From Phyllobacterium endophyticum (GTDB lineage Bacteria > Pseudomonadota > Alphaproteobacteria > Rhizobiales > Rhizobiaceae), in NCBI RefSeq assembly GCF_003010935.1, contig NZ_PGGN01000003.1, forward strand, positions 372,001 to 436,000: a DNA stretch of 64,000 nucleotides, written 5' to 3'. How positions within the stretch are numbered: position 1 is the stretch's first letter; each line of letters begins with the position of its first letter. The translations under genes and the position numbers were made by a program. This document shows, in pieces, positions 17,037 through 25,586 of the stretch. Below the pieces are notes generated by a model. It worked only from the letters and a program-made list of their open reading frames with translations. It was not told the origin of the DNA and did not search any database.

Positions 17037-18061
17037 CCGGCGGGAATACGCGCGCTTTCCCGCAGGATCAGGAGCGTTGCCAGCCGCTCATGTGCTGGCG
17101 GCCGGTCAGGTTCAGCCAGGCGGCGATCCAATAGAGCCACCGCATGGGCTGCCATTGTCGCGGGGTCCTGCCGGAAGGTGGTCAAGTTGTAGGCGTCCCA
17201 TGAAGCTTCCGGAACATCGTCGAATCCGATAACCGAGAGATCATCCGGAATAACAAGCCGCGTCTGCTTTCGCACATAGTCGATCAAACCGAACGCCACC
17301 AGATCATTGACGCAGAACACCGCCTGCGGCCAATCGCTTTCGCGCTCGAACAGCTGCCGGGCGGCCTCCTGACCACCGGCGTAGTCGGAATTGCCACCGT
17401 TTCCGATCACAGTGGCACAACCCTGAAATTGCGCTTCCTGTACAAACCCGCGCTCGCGCTCAACCGTCGTCGGTGCGCGCGAAAGAGCCCCGGCAAATCC
17501 AAGTCTCGTCGCGCCGCCCGCAACAAAGAACCGCGCCGCTTCACGACCCGCGCCCTCATTGTCGATATTGACGTCGTCGGCCCCTGTTTCGGAGCGCCCG
17601 AGAACAATCAATGGCTGGCCGTTGCGACGGGCAAGGTCGACGAAGGAGGAGGGCGGCGAACCGGAAAGAATGATGGTCGCCTCGGCCCGATAGCCGAAAA
17701 GAATTTTTTGGGCCGCGACCAGTTCCTCCTCGGTGCGCCCGGTGTTGATCACGATAGGGACACTGCCGCGATGTATGAGGGCTTTGGTCAACGCAGCGAC
17801 AAGATGGGAACGATAGCCGAGTTCCGGCTGTGTCACGACAAGGCCTACCAGGCGGCTCCTGCGGGCAAGGAGTCCGCGCGCCAGATCGTTCACCTGGTAA
17901 CCGAGCGCTTCCGCCGCCTCCATGATCTTCTCACGCTTCTTGGCAGAGACACTTGCTCCGGGGGTAAAGGCTCTTGAAACTGCAGAACGGGAAACGCCAG
18001 CATGTCTGGCAACTTGCAACGCGCTTACATATTGATTGTCATGCTTGTCCTTGGATTTCAT
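16976..18061 (-). CDS. LacI-family transcriptional regulator
   Basis: 361 residues. The N-terminal helix-turn-helix SALQVARHAGVSRSAVSRAF and the hinge helix region EALGYQVNDLARGLLARRS are textbook LacI, followed by a sugar-binding-like effector domain with VCVNDL-type and VIGFDDVPEASWDAYNLTTF motifs near residue 285. The frame allows an ATG ten codons further upstream. It shares its last 61 bases with the convergent AraC fragment. No sugar operon adjoins it; the RND pump gene 500 bases away reads divergently. Target unknown. Confidence 0.85.
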   Translation of the reverse strand: MKSKDKHDNQYVSALQVARHAGVSRSAVSRAFTPGASVSAKKREKIMEAAEALGYQVNDLARGLLARRSRLVGLVVTQPELGYRSHLVAALTKALIHRGSVPIVINTGRTEEELVAAQKILFGYRAEATIILSGSPPSSFVDLARRNGQPLIVLGRSETGADDVNIDNEGAGREAARFFVAGGATRLGFAGALSRAPTTVERERGFVQEAQFQGCATVIGNGGNSDYAGGQEAARQLFERESDWPQAVFCVNDLVAFGLIDYVRKQTRLVIPDDLSVIGFDDVPEASWDAYNLTTFRQDPATMAAHAVALLDRRLAEPDRPPAHERLATLLILRESARIPAGYESLRPCRNARILSDGTAE

Positions 18062-18167
18062 GGTTTCATTACCCGACCTAGACCTATCCACCCGAGAGAT
18101 TCCCTTCCGCTCACACGGATCCTTTTGAGCTAACGAGTATCAGCAGAGCGGAGGTGCATGCAATCAA

Positions 18168-18181
18168 GTCGTTGCAACGAC
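18168..18181. promoter_or_regulatory. Perfect 14-base palindrome upstream of the lacI-type gene
   Basis: GTCGTTGCAACGAC is fully self-complementary and lies 107 bases before the LacI-family start. LacI-type operators are short perfect palindromes of this length, so autoregulation is plausible, though the centre GC differs from the usual CG. Confidence 0.45.
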
Positions 18182-18558
18182 GCCGATAGCGGGCGGCGTG
18201 AAACGTCCATACATTCGGAACAAATCATGACCTTGACCATCCTGTGAGCATCTCGTCGATCATGGCATGGCTCCGTCAAAAGAGGGGAGGGGCTGGCCCG
18301 ACGCAGGTGGAGGGCCCTACAGCCGCTCAAACCGTCTGGCATTGGGTGCTTGCGTAACATTTGTGTGACGGGCAGTTGAACCAGGCGCCCTCAGCGTCAA
18401 AAAACGCGAGGTGCCGCCTGAGTTTTTCCCCTGGTGCACCAGCAGCGCTTCAAATCATTACGAAACGATAATTTGAAACGGCTTCGCAGATAGTTAGTGC
18501 TTGCGCTTCAGGGATTTGCGGTATCCCACGTCATTCCTGTCACGAAAGAGATACTCCC
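18182..18558. other. Intergenic region ahead of the RND operon
   Basis: About 380 bases with no recognisable gene. It must hold the promoter of the RND adaptor gene. On the minus strand, 18130-18250 reads in one frame as a basic stretch (AARYRRRCNDLIA) that might be an old transposase tail, but I cannot place it in a family. Confidence 0.4.
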
Positions 18559-19782
18559 ATGAAGCGTATCGGCCTTCTGTTAGGCGCAGCATTTATCCTC
18601 GGTATTGGCTCTTTCGTCGTTTATCCAAGACTGTTGCCGCGCTCGCCTTCGCCGGTTTCCGGTGCGCCACTCGCCGATGCATCATCGGCAGTCAGCAAAG
18701 GGCACAAAGGCGGAGGTGCGGCCTCCGTCGTAGTCGCATCGGTGAAGTCGGAAAATGTGCCGGTCACAAAAACGGTCGTTGGTACGATTGAGCCGATCGA
18801 CACAGTCGCCATCAAGCCGCAGATCGACGGGATCGTCGTCGAAACCGAAGTCACCGACGGCCAGGTCGTAAAATCCGGAGATGTGCTCTTGCGGCTCGAC
18901 GATCGGGCGATCCGCGCCATGCTCGACAAGGATCAAGCGCTGCTAGCCAAGGATCAGGCGAGCCTGGTCGCGGCGAATCTTGATCTCCAGAGTGCCATGG
19001 ACCTGCAAAAACGCAGTGTGGACACCAACCAGCAGGTCTATCAGGCAGATGCCGCGGCGAAAGTGCTACAAGCGACGATTGCCATGGACAAGGCGCAGAT
19101 CTCTGCCGATCAGGTCCAGCTATCCTATACGATCATTGCGGCGCCAATGGGCGGGCGCGTGGGGGTCGTCAATACATCCGTAGGCAATCTCGTACGCACA
19201 GCGGATACGAGCAGTTTGCTGACGATAATCCGCATGGCGCCGCTGCGCGTCGCCTTCACCATCGCCGAACGGGATTTGCCCGGGCTGCGGGCGGCCGTCG
19301 CCAATCATCCAACGCCGGTTGAGATCAAACTTCCCGGACAAAAGGAAACGATTGCGTCAGGCACTTTGAATTTCATCGACTCGAGCGTGGATACGTCGAC
19401 CGGTACCGTGGTCATGAAGGCGGACCTCGCCAACACGGACGGCGCATTGTGGCCCGGTCAATATGTCACCGCCGTCGTGGAACTCACCGTCCACAAGAAT
19501 GCAACCACTGTACCACTCGTGGCTATCCAGCAGGGCAATGACGGGACATTCGTCTTCCTCGTCCATCCCGACAAGAGCGTCGCGAAGCAGAATGTCACGC
19601 TCACGGACACTGTCGGCGATACGGCAGTGATTGCTTCCGGACTAGAACCCGGAGATCAGGTGGTTGTCGATGGACAACTTCATTTGCAGGATGGCTCCCT
19701 TGTTCAGACAGGTTCGCCGGCGGCAGATGTTGATTCCCACAATTCGACCGGCCGAGCGGATACCCGAGAGGCGGCCAAATGA
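18559..19782 (+). CDS. RND efflux periplasmic adaptor (MdtA/AcrA-like)
   Basis: Membrane fusion protein that links the RND pump to an outer-membrane channel. 407 residues: an N-terminal membrane anchor (IGLLLGAAFILGIGSFVVYP) without a lipobox, a lipoyl half-motif IKPQIDGIVVETEVTDGQVV near residue 90, a coiled-coil hairpin around 120-190, the second half-motif IIAAPMGGRVGVVNTSVGNL near 195, then beta-barrel domains. Its stop overlaps the permease start (ATGA). No outer-membrane partner or regulator lies beside it, so it probably borrows a TolC-type channel. Confidence 0.9.
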   Translation: MKRIGLLLGAAFILGIGSFVVYPRLLPRSPSPVSGAPLADASSAVSKGHKGGGAASVVVASVKSENVPVTKTVVGTIEPIDTVAIKPQIDGIVVETEVTDGQVVKSGDVLLRLDDRAIRAMLDKDQALLAKDQASLVAANLDLQSAMDLQKRSVDTNQQVYQADAAAKVLQATIAMDKAQISADQVQLSYTIIAAPMGGRVGVVNTSVGNLVRTADTSSLLTIIRMAPLRVAFTIAERDLPGLRAAVANHPTPVEIKLPGQKETIASGTLNFIDSSVDTSTGTVVMKADLANTDGALWPGQYVTAVVELTVHKNATTVPLVAIQQGNDGTFVFLVHPDKSVAKQNVTLTDTVGDTAVIASGLEPGDQVVVDGQLHLQDGSLVQTGSPAADVDSHNSTGRADTREAAK

Positions 19783-22700
19783 ACCTTTCTTCGGTCTTCA
19801 TCCGCCGGCCCATTGCAACCATCCTCCTTTCCGTCGCGCTGGCGGCATCGGGGCTGTTCGCCTACGATTTCATCCCCGTCGCGGCCCTTCCGGAGGTTGA
19901 TTTCCCGATCATAACCGTGTCCGCGCAGCTCCCAGGCGCCGCCCCGGACACGATGGCGAGTGCCGTCGCAACACCCCTGATCAAACAGTTCTCGACCATC
20001 CAGGCCATATCGACGATCAGTTCGACCAGCACCGAGGGCGCGACACGTATCGCGCTCGAATTCGATCTCGACCGTAACATCGATCAGGCCGCCGCCGATG
20101 TTCAGGCAGCAATCGCAAGCACTCTTCGCCAGTTACCAGCCAATATGACCAACCCACCAAGCTATCGGAAAACCAATCCTGCGGATGCGCCGGTCGTGTT
20201 GGTGGCTTTGCAAAGCGACACGATGCAGTTGTCGAAGCTGGACGATTACGCCGAGAACGTGATGTCCCCGGCCTTCTCGACCATCAACGGCGTTGGGGAG
20301 GTCCAGGTCTTCGGCACCAAACAATATGCAGTTCGCGTCGAGGTTGATCCGGAGGCGGTGACTGCACGCGGCATAGGGCTCGACGACCTGACAGCTGCCG
20401 TCGCCGGTAAAAATTCAATCGCCCCCGTCGGCACGATCTCAAGTCCAACGCAGCAAATGGCCATAGAAGCAGATACGCAGGCCCAGAACGCAGATTCGTT
20501 CCGCCAGATCATCGTCAAATCGGAAAGTGGCAAGCTCGTCCGCCTGGGCGATGTGGCACGTGTTATCGATTCCGTTGCGACGACACAGACCGAGAGCAGA
20601 TATGACGGAAAGCCATCCCTGGTCCTCGGTGTCTTTCGCCAGCCCGGAGCCAACACCATCGATGTGGTGGACCGCGTCAAGGCGATCCTTCCGCAGTTCG
20701 AACAGGATCTCGGTCCTTCCGCGAGCATTCACCTTCTGAACGACCGCTCCGCCTCAATCCGTCAGGCAGTATCCGACGTCCAGTTCACGCTTCTCCTGAC
20801 GATAGGACTTGTCATCCTTGTCATTTTCATTTTTCTGCGCCGCATAAGCGCTACAATGATCCCGATAGTGGCCGTTCCCCTGTCGCTGATTGCCACCTTG
20901 GGAGCAATGTATGCGCTCGGATTCTCGATCGACAACATTTCTCTGCTCGGTCTGACATTGTCCGTCGGGCTGGTTGTCGACGATGCGATCGTCATGCTTG
21001 AGAACATAGCGCGCCACATCGAAGACGGCATGGAACCGCTCGCTGCCGCGATGAAGGGCAGCGAGGAGATTGGCTTCACGATCATATCGATCACCACGTC
21101 GCTTGTAGCCGTATTCATCCCGATCCTGCTGATGGGCGGCGTCGTCGGGCGCATCTTCAACGAATTCGCCGTCGTCGTGACGGTCGCCATCATTGCTTCG
21201 GCGCTGATATCGCTTACGCTGACGCCCATGCTCTGCAGCCATCTGCCGAGGGAAGAGTACACGGACGGCGAAAAAGCCGTCCCGCTGACGGAACGTGTGT
21301 TCAACGCGGTACAATCCAGTTATGAACGCGTTCTCGACCTGTGCTTGCGCGCTCGTCCGGTCGTTCTTGGTATCTTCCTCTTGACTGTCGTCGCAACCGG
21401 CTATCTCTTCTCGACGATCAATAAGGGCTTCCTGCCAACCGAAGATATCGGGCAATTGCAGATATCGACGGAAGCGCGCCAGGACATTTCTTTCGATGCC
21501 ATGGTGGTTCTGCAAAAGAAGGTGGCTGATGCGATCTCCAGCAAGCCCTATGTCACGCATGTCGTTTCGACAGTTGGCGGCGGTTTCAACTCGGCAAGTC
21601 TCAACCAGGGGCGCATGTTCGTTGAACTGAAGCCGAAGTCGGAGCGGATGGCGCTTGAGCCGCTTTTGCGCGACCTTCGTCGAACGCTTTCGAAAATTCC
21701 CGGCATAACCAGCTATCCGGTCGCAGTGCAGAACCTGCGTATCGGCGGCGTCTCCTCCAATGCACAATATCAGTACAACCTCCAGAGCATCAGCTCGACA
21801 GACCTTTATCCCTGGTCGCAGAAAATCCTTCTGGCGATGCAGCAGCAACCGCAGACCTTCGTCGACGTGTCGAGTAACCTGCAGAACAATGCGCTTCAGG
21901 CAAACCTCGTGATTGACCAGGACAAGGCGCAAATGCTGGGCATCAATTCCGACCAGCTTCGCAACACATTCTACTATGCGTTCGGCACCAATCAGGCATC
22001 GACCATCTTCTCCACGGCAGATAGTTATCAGGTCATTCTCGAACTGGACCCGGACATCCCATGGACGACGGACAAGCTGGATCAGATGCAGATCCGCTCG
22101 CCGGCAAGTGGCAAGCTCATCCCTCTGTCGGCCTTCGCCCATGTCGAGCGTAAAACAGGGCTCCTGGCGGTCAGCCAGCTCGGGCAGTTGCCTGCCGTCA
22201 CCATCTCCTTTAACCTGCCGCAAGGTGTCTCTCTTGGTGAGGCGGTGCAGCAGCTGGAGGCGCTGAAAACAAATCTCGGCGTTCCTGCAACAATCACATC
22301 GAGCTTCACCGGGACGGCCCAGGTCTTTCAGCAATCTCTTGCCAATCAGGGACTGCTGGTCGGTGCCGCTATTTTGACGATCTATATCGTGCTCGGCATC
22401 CTCTATGAGAGCTTCGTCCATCCGCTCACCATCCTGACCGGGCTCCCGGCGGCGGCGGCAGGCGCACTCGCAACGCTCGAAGTGTTTGGCTATGATCTGA
22501 GCGTGATCGCCATCATCGGCATTTTGATGCTGATCGGCATCGTCAAGAAGAACGCCATCATGATGGTCGACTTTGCACTCGTTCGCCAAAGAGCCGGTGA
22601 AATACCGTTCGACGCCATTCGTGAAGCTTGCCTCGTGCGCTTCCGGCCCATCATGATGACGACGCTGGCTGCGCTGATGGGAACAATTCCCATCGCCATT

Positions 22701-22892
22701 GGGGCGGGGGCAAGCTCCGAACTTCGCCAGCCGCTTGGCGTGGCAGTGGTCGGCGGACTTGTGGTCTCGCAGATACTGACTCTTTTCATCACGCCGGTTA
22801 TTTTCCTCTACATGGAGGATTTATCCCGAACGCTGACCACGATAGGCCGGCGTCTGCGCGGCACCCGCGCTCCAGCCGCTGCAGCGGAATGA
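19779..22892 (+). CDS. RND efflux permease (MdtB/MdtC/AcrB type)
   Basis: Twelve-helix proton-driven inner-membrane pump, 1037 residues, the normal size. It starts with NLSSVFIRRPIATILLSVAL, the typical RND entry helix; the porter-domain motif ALQSDTMQLSKLDDYAEN is near residue 145; the proton-relay helix 4 stretch GLVVDDAIVMLENIARHIED is near 398 with two adjacent aspartates; and the pseudo-repeat helix IVKKNAIMMVDFAL is near 920. It is translationally coupled to the adaptor. Similarity points to the multidrug/bile-salt HAE-1 group, not to heavy-metal pumps. The substrate is unknown. Confidence 0.92.
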   Translation: MNLSSVFIRRPIATILLSVALAASGLFAYDFIPVAALPEVDFPIITVSAQLPGAAPDTMASAVATPLIKQFSTIQAISTISSTSTEGATRIALEFDLDRNIDQAAADVQAAIASTLRQLPANMTNPPSYRKTNPADAPVVLVALQSDTMQLSKLDDYAENVMSPAFSTINGVGEVQVFGTKQYAVRVEVDPEAVTARGIGLDDLTAAVAGKNSIAPVGTISSPTQQMAIEADTQAQNADSFRQIIVKSESGKLVRLGDVARVIDSVATTQTESRYDGKPSLVLGVFRQPGANTIDVVDRVKAILPQFEQDLGPSASIHLLNDRSASIRQAVSDVQFTLLLTIGLVILVIFIFLRRISATMIPIVAVPLSLIATLGAMYALGFSIDNISLLGLTLSVGLVVDDAIVMLENIARHIEDGMEPLAAAMKGSEEIGFTIISITTSLVAVFIPILLMGGVVGRIFNEFAVVVTVAIIASALISLTLTPMLCSHLPREEYTDGEKAVPLTERVFNAVQSSYERVLDLCLRARPVVLGIFLLTVVATGYLFSTINKGFLPTEDIGQLQISTEARQDISFDAMVVLQKKVADAISSKPYVTHVVSTVGGGFNSASLNQGRMFVELKPKSERMALEPLLRDLRRTLSKIPGITSYPVAVQNLRIGGVSSNAQYQYNLQSISSTDLYPWSQKILLAMQQQPQTFVDVSSNLQNNALQANLVIDQDKAQMLGINSDQLRNTFYYAFGTNQASTIFSTADSYQVILELDPDIPWTTDKLDQMQIRSPASGKLIPLSAFAHVERKTGLLAVSQLGQLPAVTISFNLPQGVSLGEAVQQLEALKTNLGVPATITSSFTGTAQVFQQSLANQGLLVGAAILTIYIVLGILYESFVHPLTILTGLPAAAAGALATLEVFGYDLSVIAIIGILMLIGIVKKNAIMMVDFALVRQRAGEIPFDAIREACLVRFRPIMMTTLAALMGTIPIAIGAGASSELRQPLGVAVVGGLVVSQILTLFITPVIFLYMEDLSRTLTTIGRRLRGTRAPAAAAE

Positions 22893-22899
22893 CGAGAGT

Positions 22900-23589
22900 T
22901 CATGCGACAGCCGAACACACCGCCACGAAGTGGATGCTCGCTGCGATCAGCACGAAAGCGTGCCATATCGCGTTGTGAAACGGCAATTTCTCGAAGACGT
23001 GGAAGATAACACCGAAGGAATAGACGAGGCCGCCCGCCAGAATAAGCCAAAGCACATCTGCCGAAAGCGCCCCGGAAAACTCCTGATAGGCAGCAGCGCC
23101 GCTCCAGCCCAGTCCGAGATAAAGGCCTATGGACAGCCTGTCGAAGCGATCAGGCTTCAACAGTTTCAGGAACACCCCGACGACGGCGATTGCCCACACC
23201 CCGATCAGTAGCCACCAGGTTCCGGTCTTGGCCATGAAAGGCGTATAGGTTCCGGCAATCAGGAGATAGATCGCCGAGTGATCAAAGCGCCTCAGGAACC
23301 GCTTCGCCGGCGAGACAGGCCAGATATTGTACAGGGCCGACAATGACATCGAGAGTACCAGCGTAATGACATAGACCGCTGTAGCGAGGTAGGAACCGCC
23401 CGCTGCCCGGTCATCAACCATGAAGGACAGGAGCGCTATTGATCCGGCCAGAGCCAGAGTGACCCCGACGATATGAACGGCGCCGTCGGCGCGCAATTCG
23501 GCGAGCGTGTAATCCCGACAGGTGACGGCCGGTGCCGTTGAAACATCTGCTGCGCGCATCGGAGGCCTTTCCCGCTTCACGCCCAGCAT
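22900..23589 (-). CDS. Hemolysin III / PAQR-family membrane protein
   Basis: 229 residues with seven hydrophobic segments. The HlyIII/PAQR metal-site residues are visible as ELRADGAVHIVGVTLAL near residue 32 (early His), SALYNIWP near 85 followed by RRFDHSAIYLLIAGTYTPF near 100 (Asp-His), and HNAIWHAFVLIAASIHF near 205 (three His). Bacterial members have been linked to membrane lipid homeostasis; the hemolysin label is historical. A second ATG ten codons in (23559) has a better ribosome site and may be the true start. It is convergent with the RND permease with a 7-base gap. Confidence 0.87.
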   Translation of the reverse strand: MLGVKRERPPMRAADVSTAPAVTCRDYTLAELRADGAVHIVGVTLALAGSIALLSFMVDDRAAGGSYLATAVYVITLVLSMSLSALYNIWPVSPAKRFLRRFDHSAIYLLIAGTYTPFMAKTGTWWLLIGVWAIAVVGVFLKLLKPDRFDRLSIGLYLGLGWSGAAAYQEFSGALSADVLWLILAGGLVYSFGVIFHVFEKLPFHNAIWHAFVLIAASIHFVAVCSAVA

Positions 23590-23622
23590 CGACTCTCGGG
23601 GAGGGCTTGTCCAGCATCTGTG

Positions 23623-24609
23623 TTATTTTCGATCGATCTCGCCACGTCCATAGGCCAGCAGCATCACGAGAATAACCAGGCCATAGATGATCTGCCGCCC
23701 GGCCTCAGGCATCTGCATCACCGCAAGGATCGATTGCAGCAGAGTTATCAAGACGACACCCGCAATTGTGCCGAGATAATTGCCGCGCCCGCCGAGGATA
23801 TTGGTACCTCCAAGGACGACGGCGGCAATAGCCGGAAGCAGATAGGGATCGCCCATGGCCTGATAGGCCTTGGTCGAATAGCCTGCAAGGAGGACACCCG
23901 CGAAAGCGGCGGCGGCACCCGAAAGGATAAAGCAGCCGATGATGACAGCATTGGTATTGACGCCGGAGAGATAGGCGGCGGCTTCGCGGTTGCCCACCGC
24001 ATAGACGCGGCGGCCAAAAGCCGTGCGGGTCAAAAGAAAGATCGTGATTGCACCAACGACGATCCATATCAGCAGAGCGTTCGGAATCCCGAGGATCGGA
24101 CGTCCCACGGCGAGAAAGTGCATCGCCTCGGTCGCATGGTCCTGAGGCGCGAATCCACCCGTATGCAAGACCATCAGCCCTTGGACGACGGCGTTCATGC
24201 CGAGCGTAAAGATCATCGAAGGCAGGCGCAGATAGGCAACGCCAAGCCCGTTCAGCAGCCCCACCATTGCTCCGCAAAGCACCCCGACCGGTATCGCCAG
24301 CACGTTGCCGGTCTCGCCGTACCAGCCCGCAACCGCAGTTGCCATCATCGCCCCGAGGGTTACCGTCCAGGGGATAGACAGATCGATGTGACCGATCAGG
24401 ATGACCATCATGGCTCCCGACGCGATGATGCCGAGGAAAGCACTGATCTGCAGCTGTTGCAGGAGATATTCAGGAGAAAGGAACTCGCGGGAATAAAGCG
24501 CGCCGCCGAGCAGCATGAGAATGATGCAGCCGAAGGCAATGACAAGGGACCGGTCGACGGCGAAGCGAAGGACAGGAATGGCATTGGCCGGAGTTTTTGA
24601 CTCGCTCAT
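23623..24609 (-). CDS. CUT2 sugar ABC transporter permease 2
   Basis: 328-residue inner-membrane permease with CUT2 motifs: VILIGHIDLSIPWTVTLGAM near residue 70, AFGRRVYAVGNREAAAYLSG near 205 and AVVLGGTNILGGRGNYLGTI near 265. The ATG at 24609 overlaps the stop of the preceding permease (ATGA); the long open frame further upstream is a read-through in the wrong frame of that gene. It is the last gene of the cassette ATPase-permease-permease, so the transporter likely uses a heterodimeric membrane channel. Confidence 0.92.
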   Translation of the reverse strand: MSESKTPANAIPVLRFAVDRSLVIAFGCIILMLLGGALYSREFLSPEYLLQQLQISAFLGIIASGAMMVILIGHIDLSIPWTVTLGAMMATAVAGWYGETGNVLAIPVGVLCGAMVGLLNGLGVAYLRLPSMIFTLGMNAVVQGLMVLHTGGFAPQDHATEAMHFLAVGRPILGIPNALLIWIVVGAITIFLLTRTAFGRRVYAVGNREAAAYLSGVNTNAVIIGCFILSGAAAAFAGVLLAGYSTKAYQAMGDPYLLPAIAAVVLGGTNILGGRGNYLGTIAGVVLITLLQSILAVMQMPEAGRQIIYGLVILVMLLAYGRGEIDRK

Positions 24610-25586
24610 GCAAAAAGCTCCAGACGGTTGCGGATGCGCAGAACACGCACGGCGCCAAGACTGACTGCCGCCAGCAGCACCACACCCTGGAACAGCGGTT
24701 GCCACAGCGGGTCCAGATCGAAGACGAAGAGCAGATCCTCGATGGTGCGAAGCACGAACGCGCCGAAGATCGAGCCGATGGCGGAGCCCCAGCCACCGAA
24801 TAGCGACGTTCCTCCGATCACCACGGCCGCGATGGAATTGAGCGTATAGGTTCCGGCGATCGGTGACGAAGCCTCGCCTGAATAGGTGTTGAAGGTCAGC
24901 ATCAGGCCGCCAATGGCAGCGAGCAGGCCTGCCAGCGTATAGGCCAATAGCTTCGCCCGCTGCACCGGAACGCCGGACATGTAGGCCGCCTGCTCGTTGG
25001 ATCCCACAGCATAGGCTGCGCGACCAAGCACAGAATGACGATATGGCAGCCAGACGATCAGAACCGTTGCAAGCAACACAACCAGCGCCGCGGGCACGAC
25101 GCCAAATAGCTGGCCCGTTGCGAGATCGGCGATATCGGATTGCACGTCGCCGCCGGGGCCTGGGCGGACATAAAGCGCTATGCCGTAATAGACCGCCCCC
25201 GTCGCCAGCGTCGTGATGATGGGCTGAAGCCGGCCCCAGACTATGATTGCCCCGTTGATAAAGCCCGCCAGCGCACCGGCGCCCAGAACCAGGACAATGC
25301 CAAGCAAACCCTCTCCGATTGTGCCCACCACGAAGACCGATGCGAGGCAATTGGCCAGGATGAAAACCATTCCGACGGAAAGGTCGAGACCACGGGTCAG
25401 CACCGGCAGGGTCTGCGCCATGGCAACCAGCGCGAGTAGAACGGCCTTGTTGGTGGCGGTGGTCGCCACGGCCGCAGTCAGGCCGACCGGATGATTGCTG
25501 ATATAAATGATGAACATCACGATGAAGAGAGCGATAGCCGCCAAAAGGCCGCCATTGTGATGGATGCGGTGGCGAAGATCGTTCAT
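24606..25586 (-). CDS. CUT2 sugar ABC transporter permease 1
   Basis: 326-residue inner-membrane permease. The CUT2 signature TRGLDLSVGMVFILANCLAS is near residue 65, and SVLGRAAYAVGSNEQAAYMS and GGTSLFGGWGSAIGSIFGA follow in the C-terminal half. Its start overlaps the ATPase stop and its stop overlaps the next permease start, both by four bases, so all three proteins are translationally coupled. Confidence 0.92.
   Translation of the reverse strand: MNDLRHRIHHNGGLLAAIALFIVMFIIYISNHPVGLTAAVATTATNKAVLLALVAMAQTLPVLTRGLDLSVGMVFILANCLASVFVVGTIGEGLLGIVLVLGAGALAGFINGAIIVWGRLQPIITTLATGAVYYGIALYVRPGPGGDVQSDIADLATGQLFGVVPAALVVLLATVLIVWLPYRHSVLGRAAYAVGSNEQAAYMSGVPVQRAKLLAYTLAGLLAAIGGLMLTFNTYSGEASSPIAGTYTLNSIAAVVIGGTSLFGGWGSAIGSIFGAFVLRTIEDLLFVFDLDPLWQPLFQGVVLLAAVSLGAVRVLRIRNRLELFA

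Noticed and set aside
18130-18250. Possible transposase tail on the minus strand
   Set aside because: A basic stretch of about 30 residues only; no flanking repeats or family match that I can support.
20754-22589. 611-residue open frame opposite the RND permease
   Set aside because: Shadow of the permease gene; charged, low-complexity composition and no domain.
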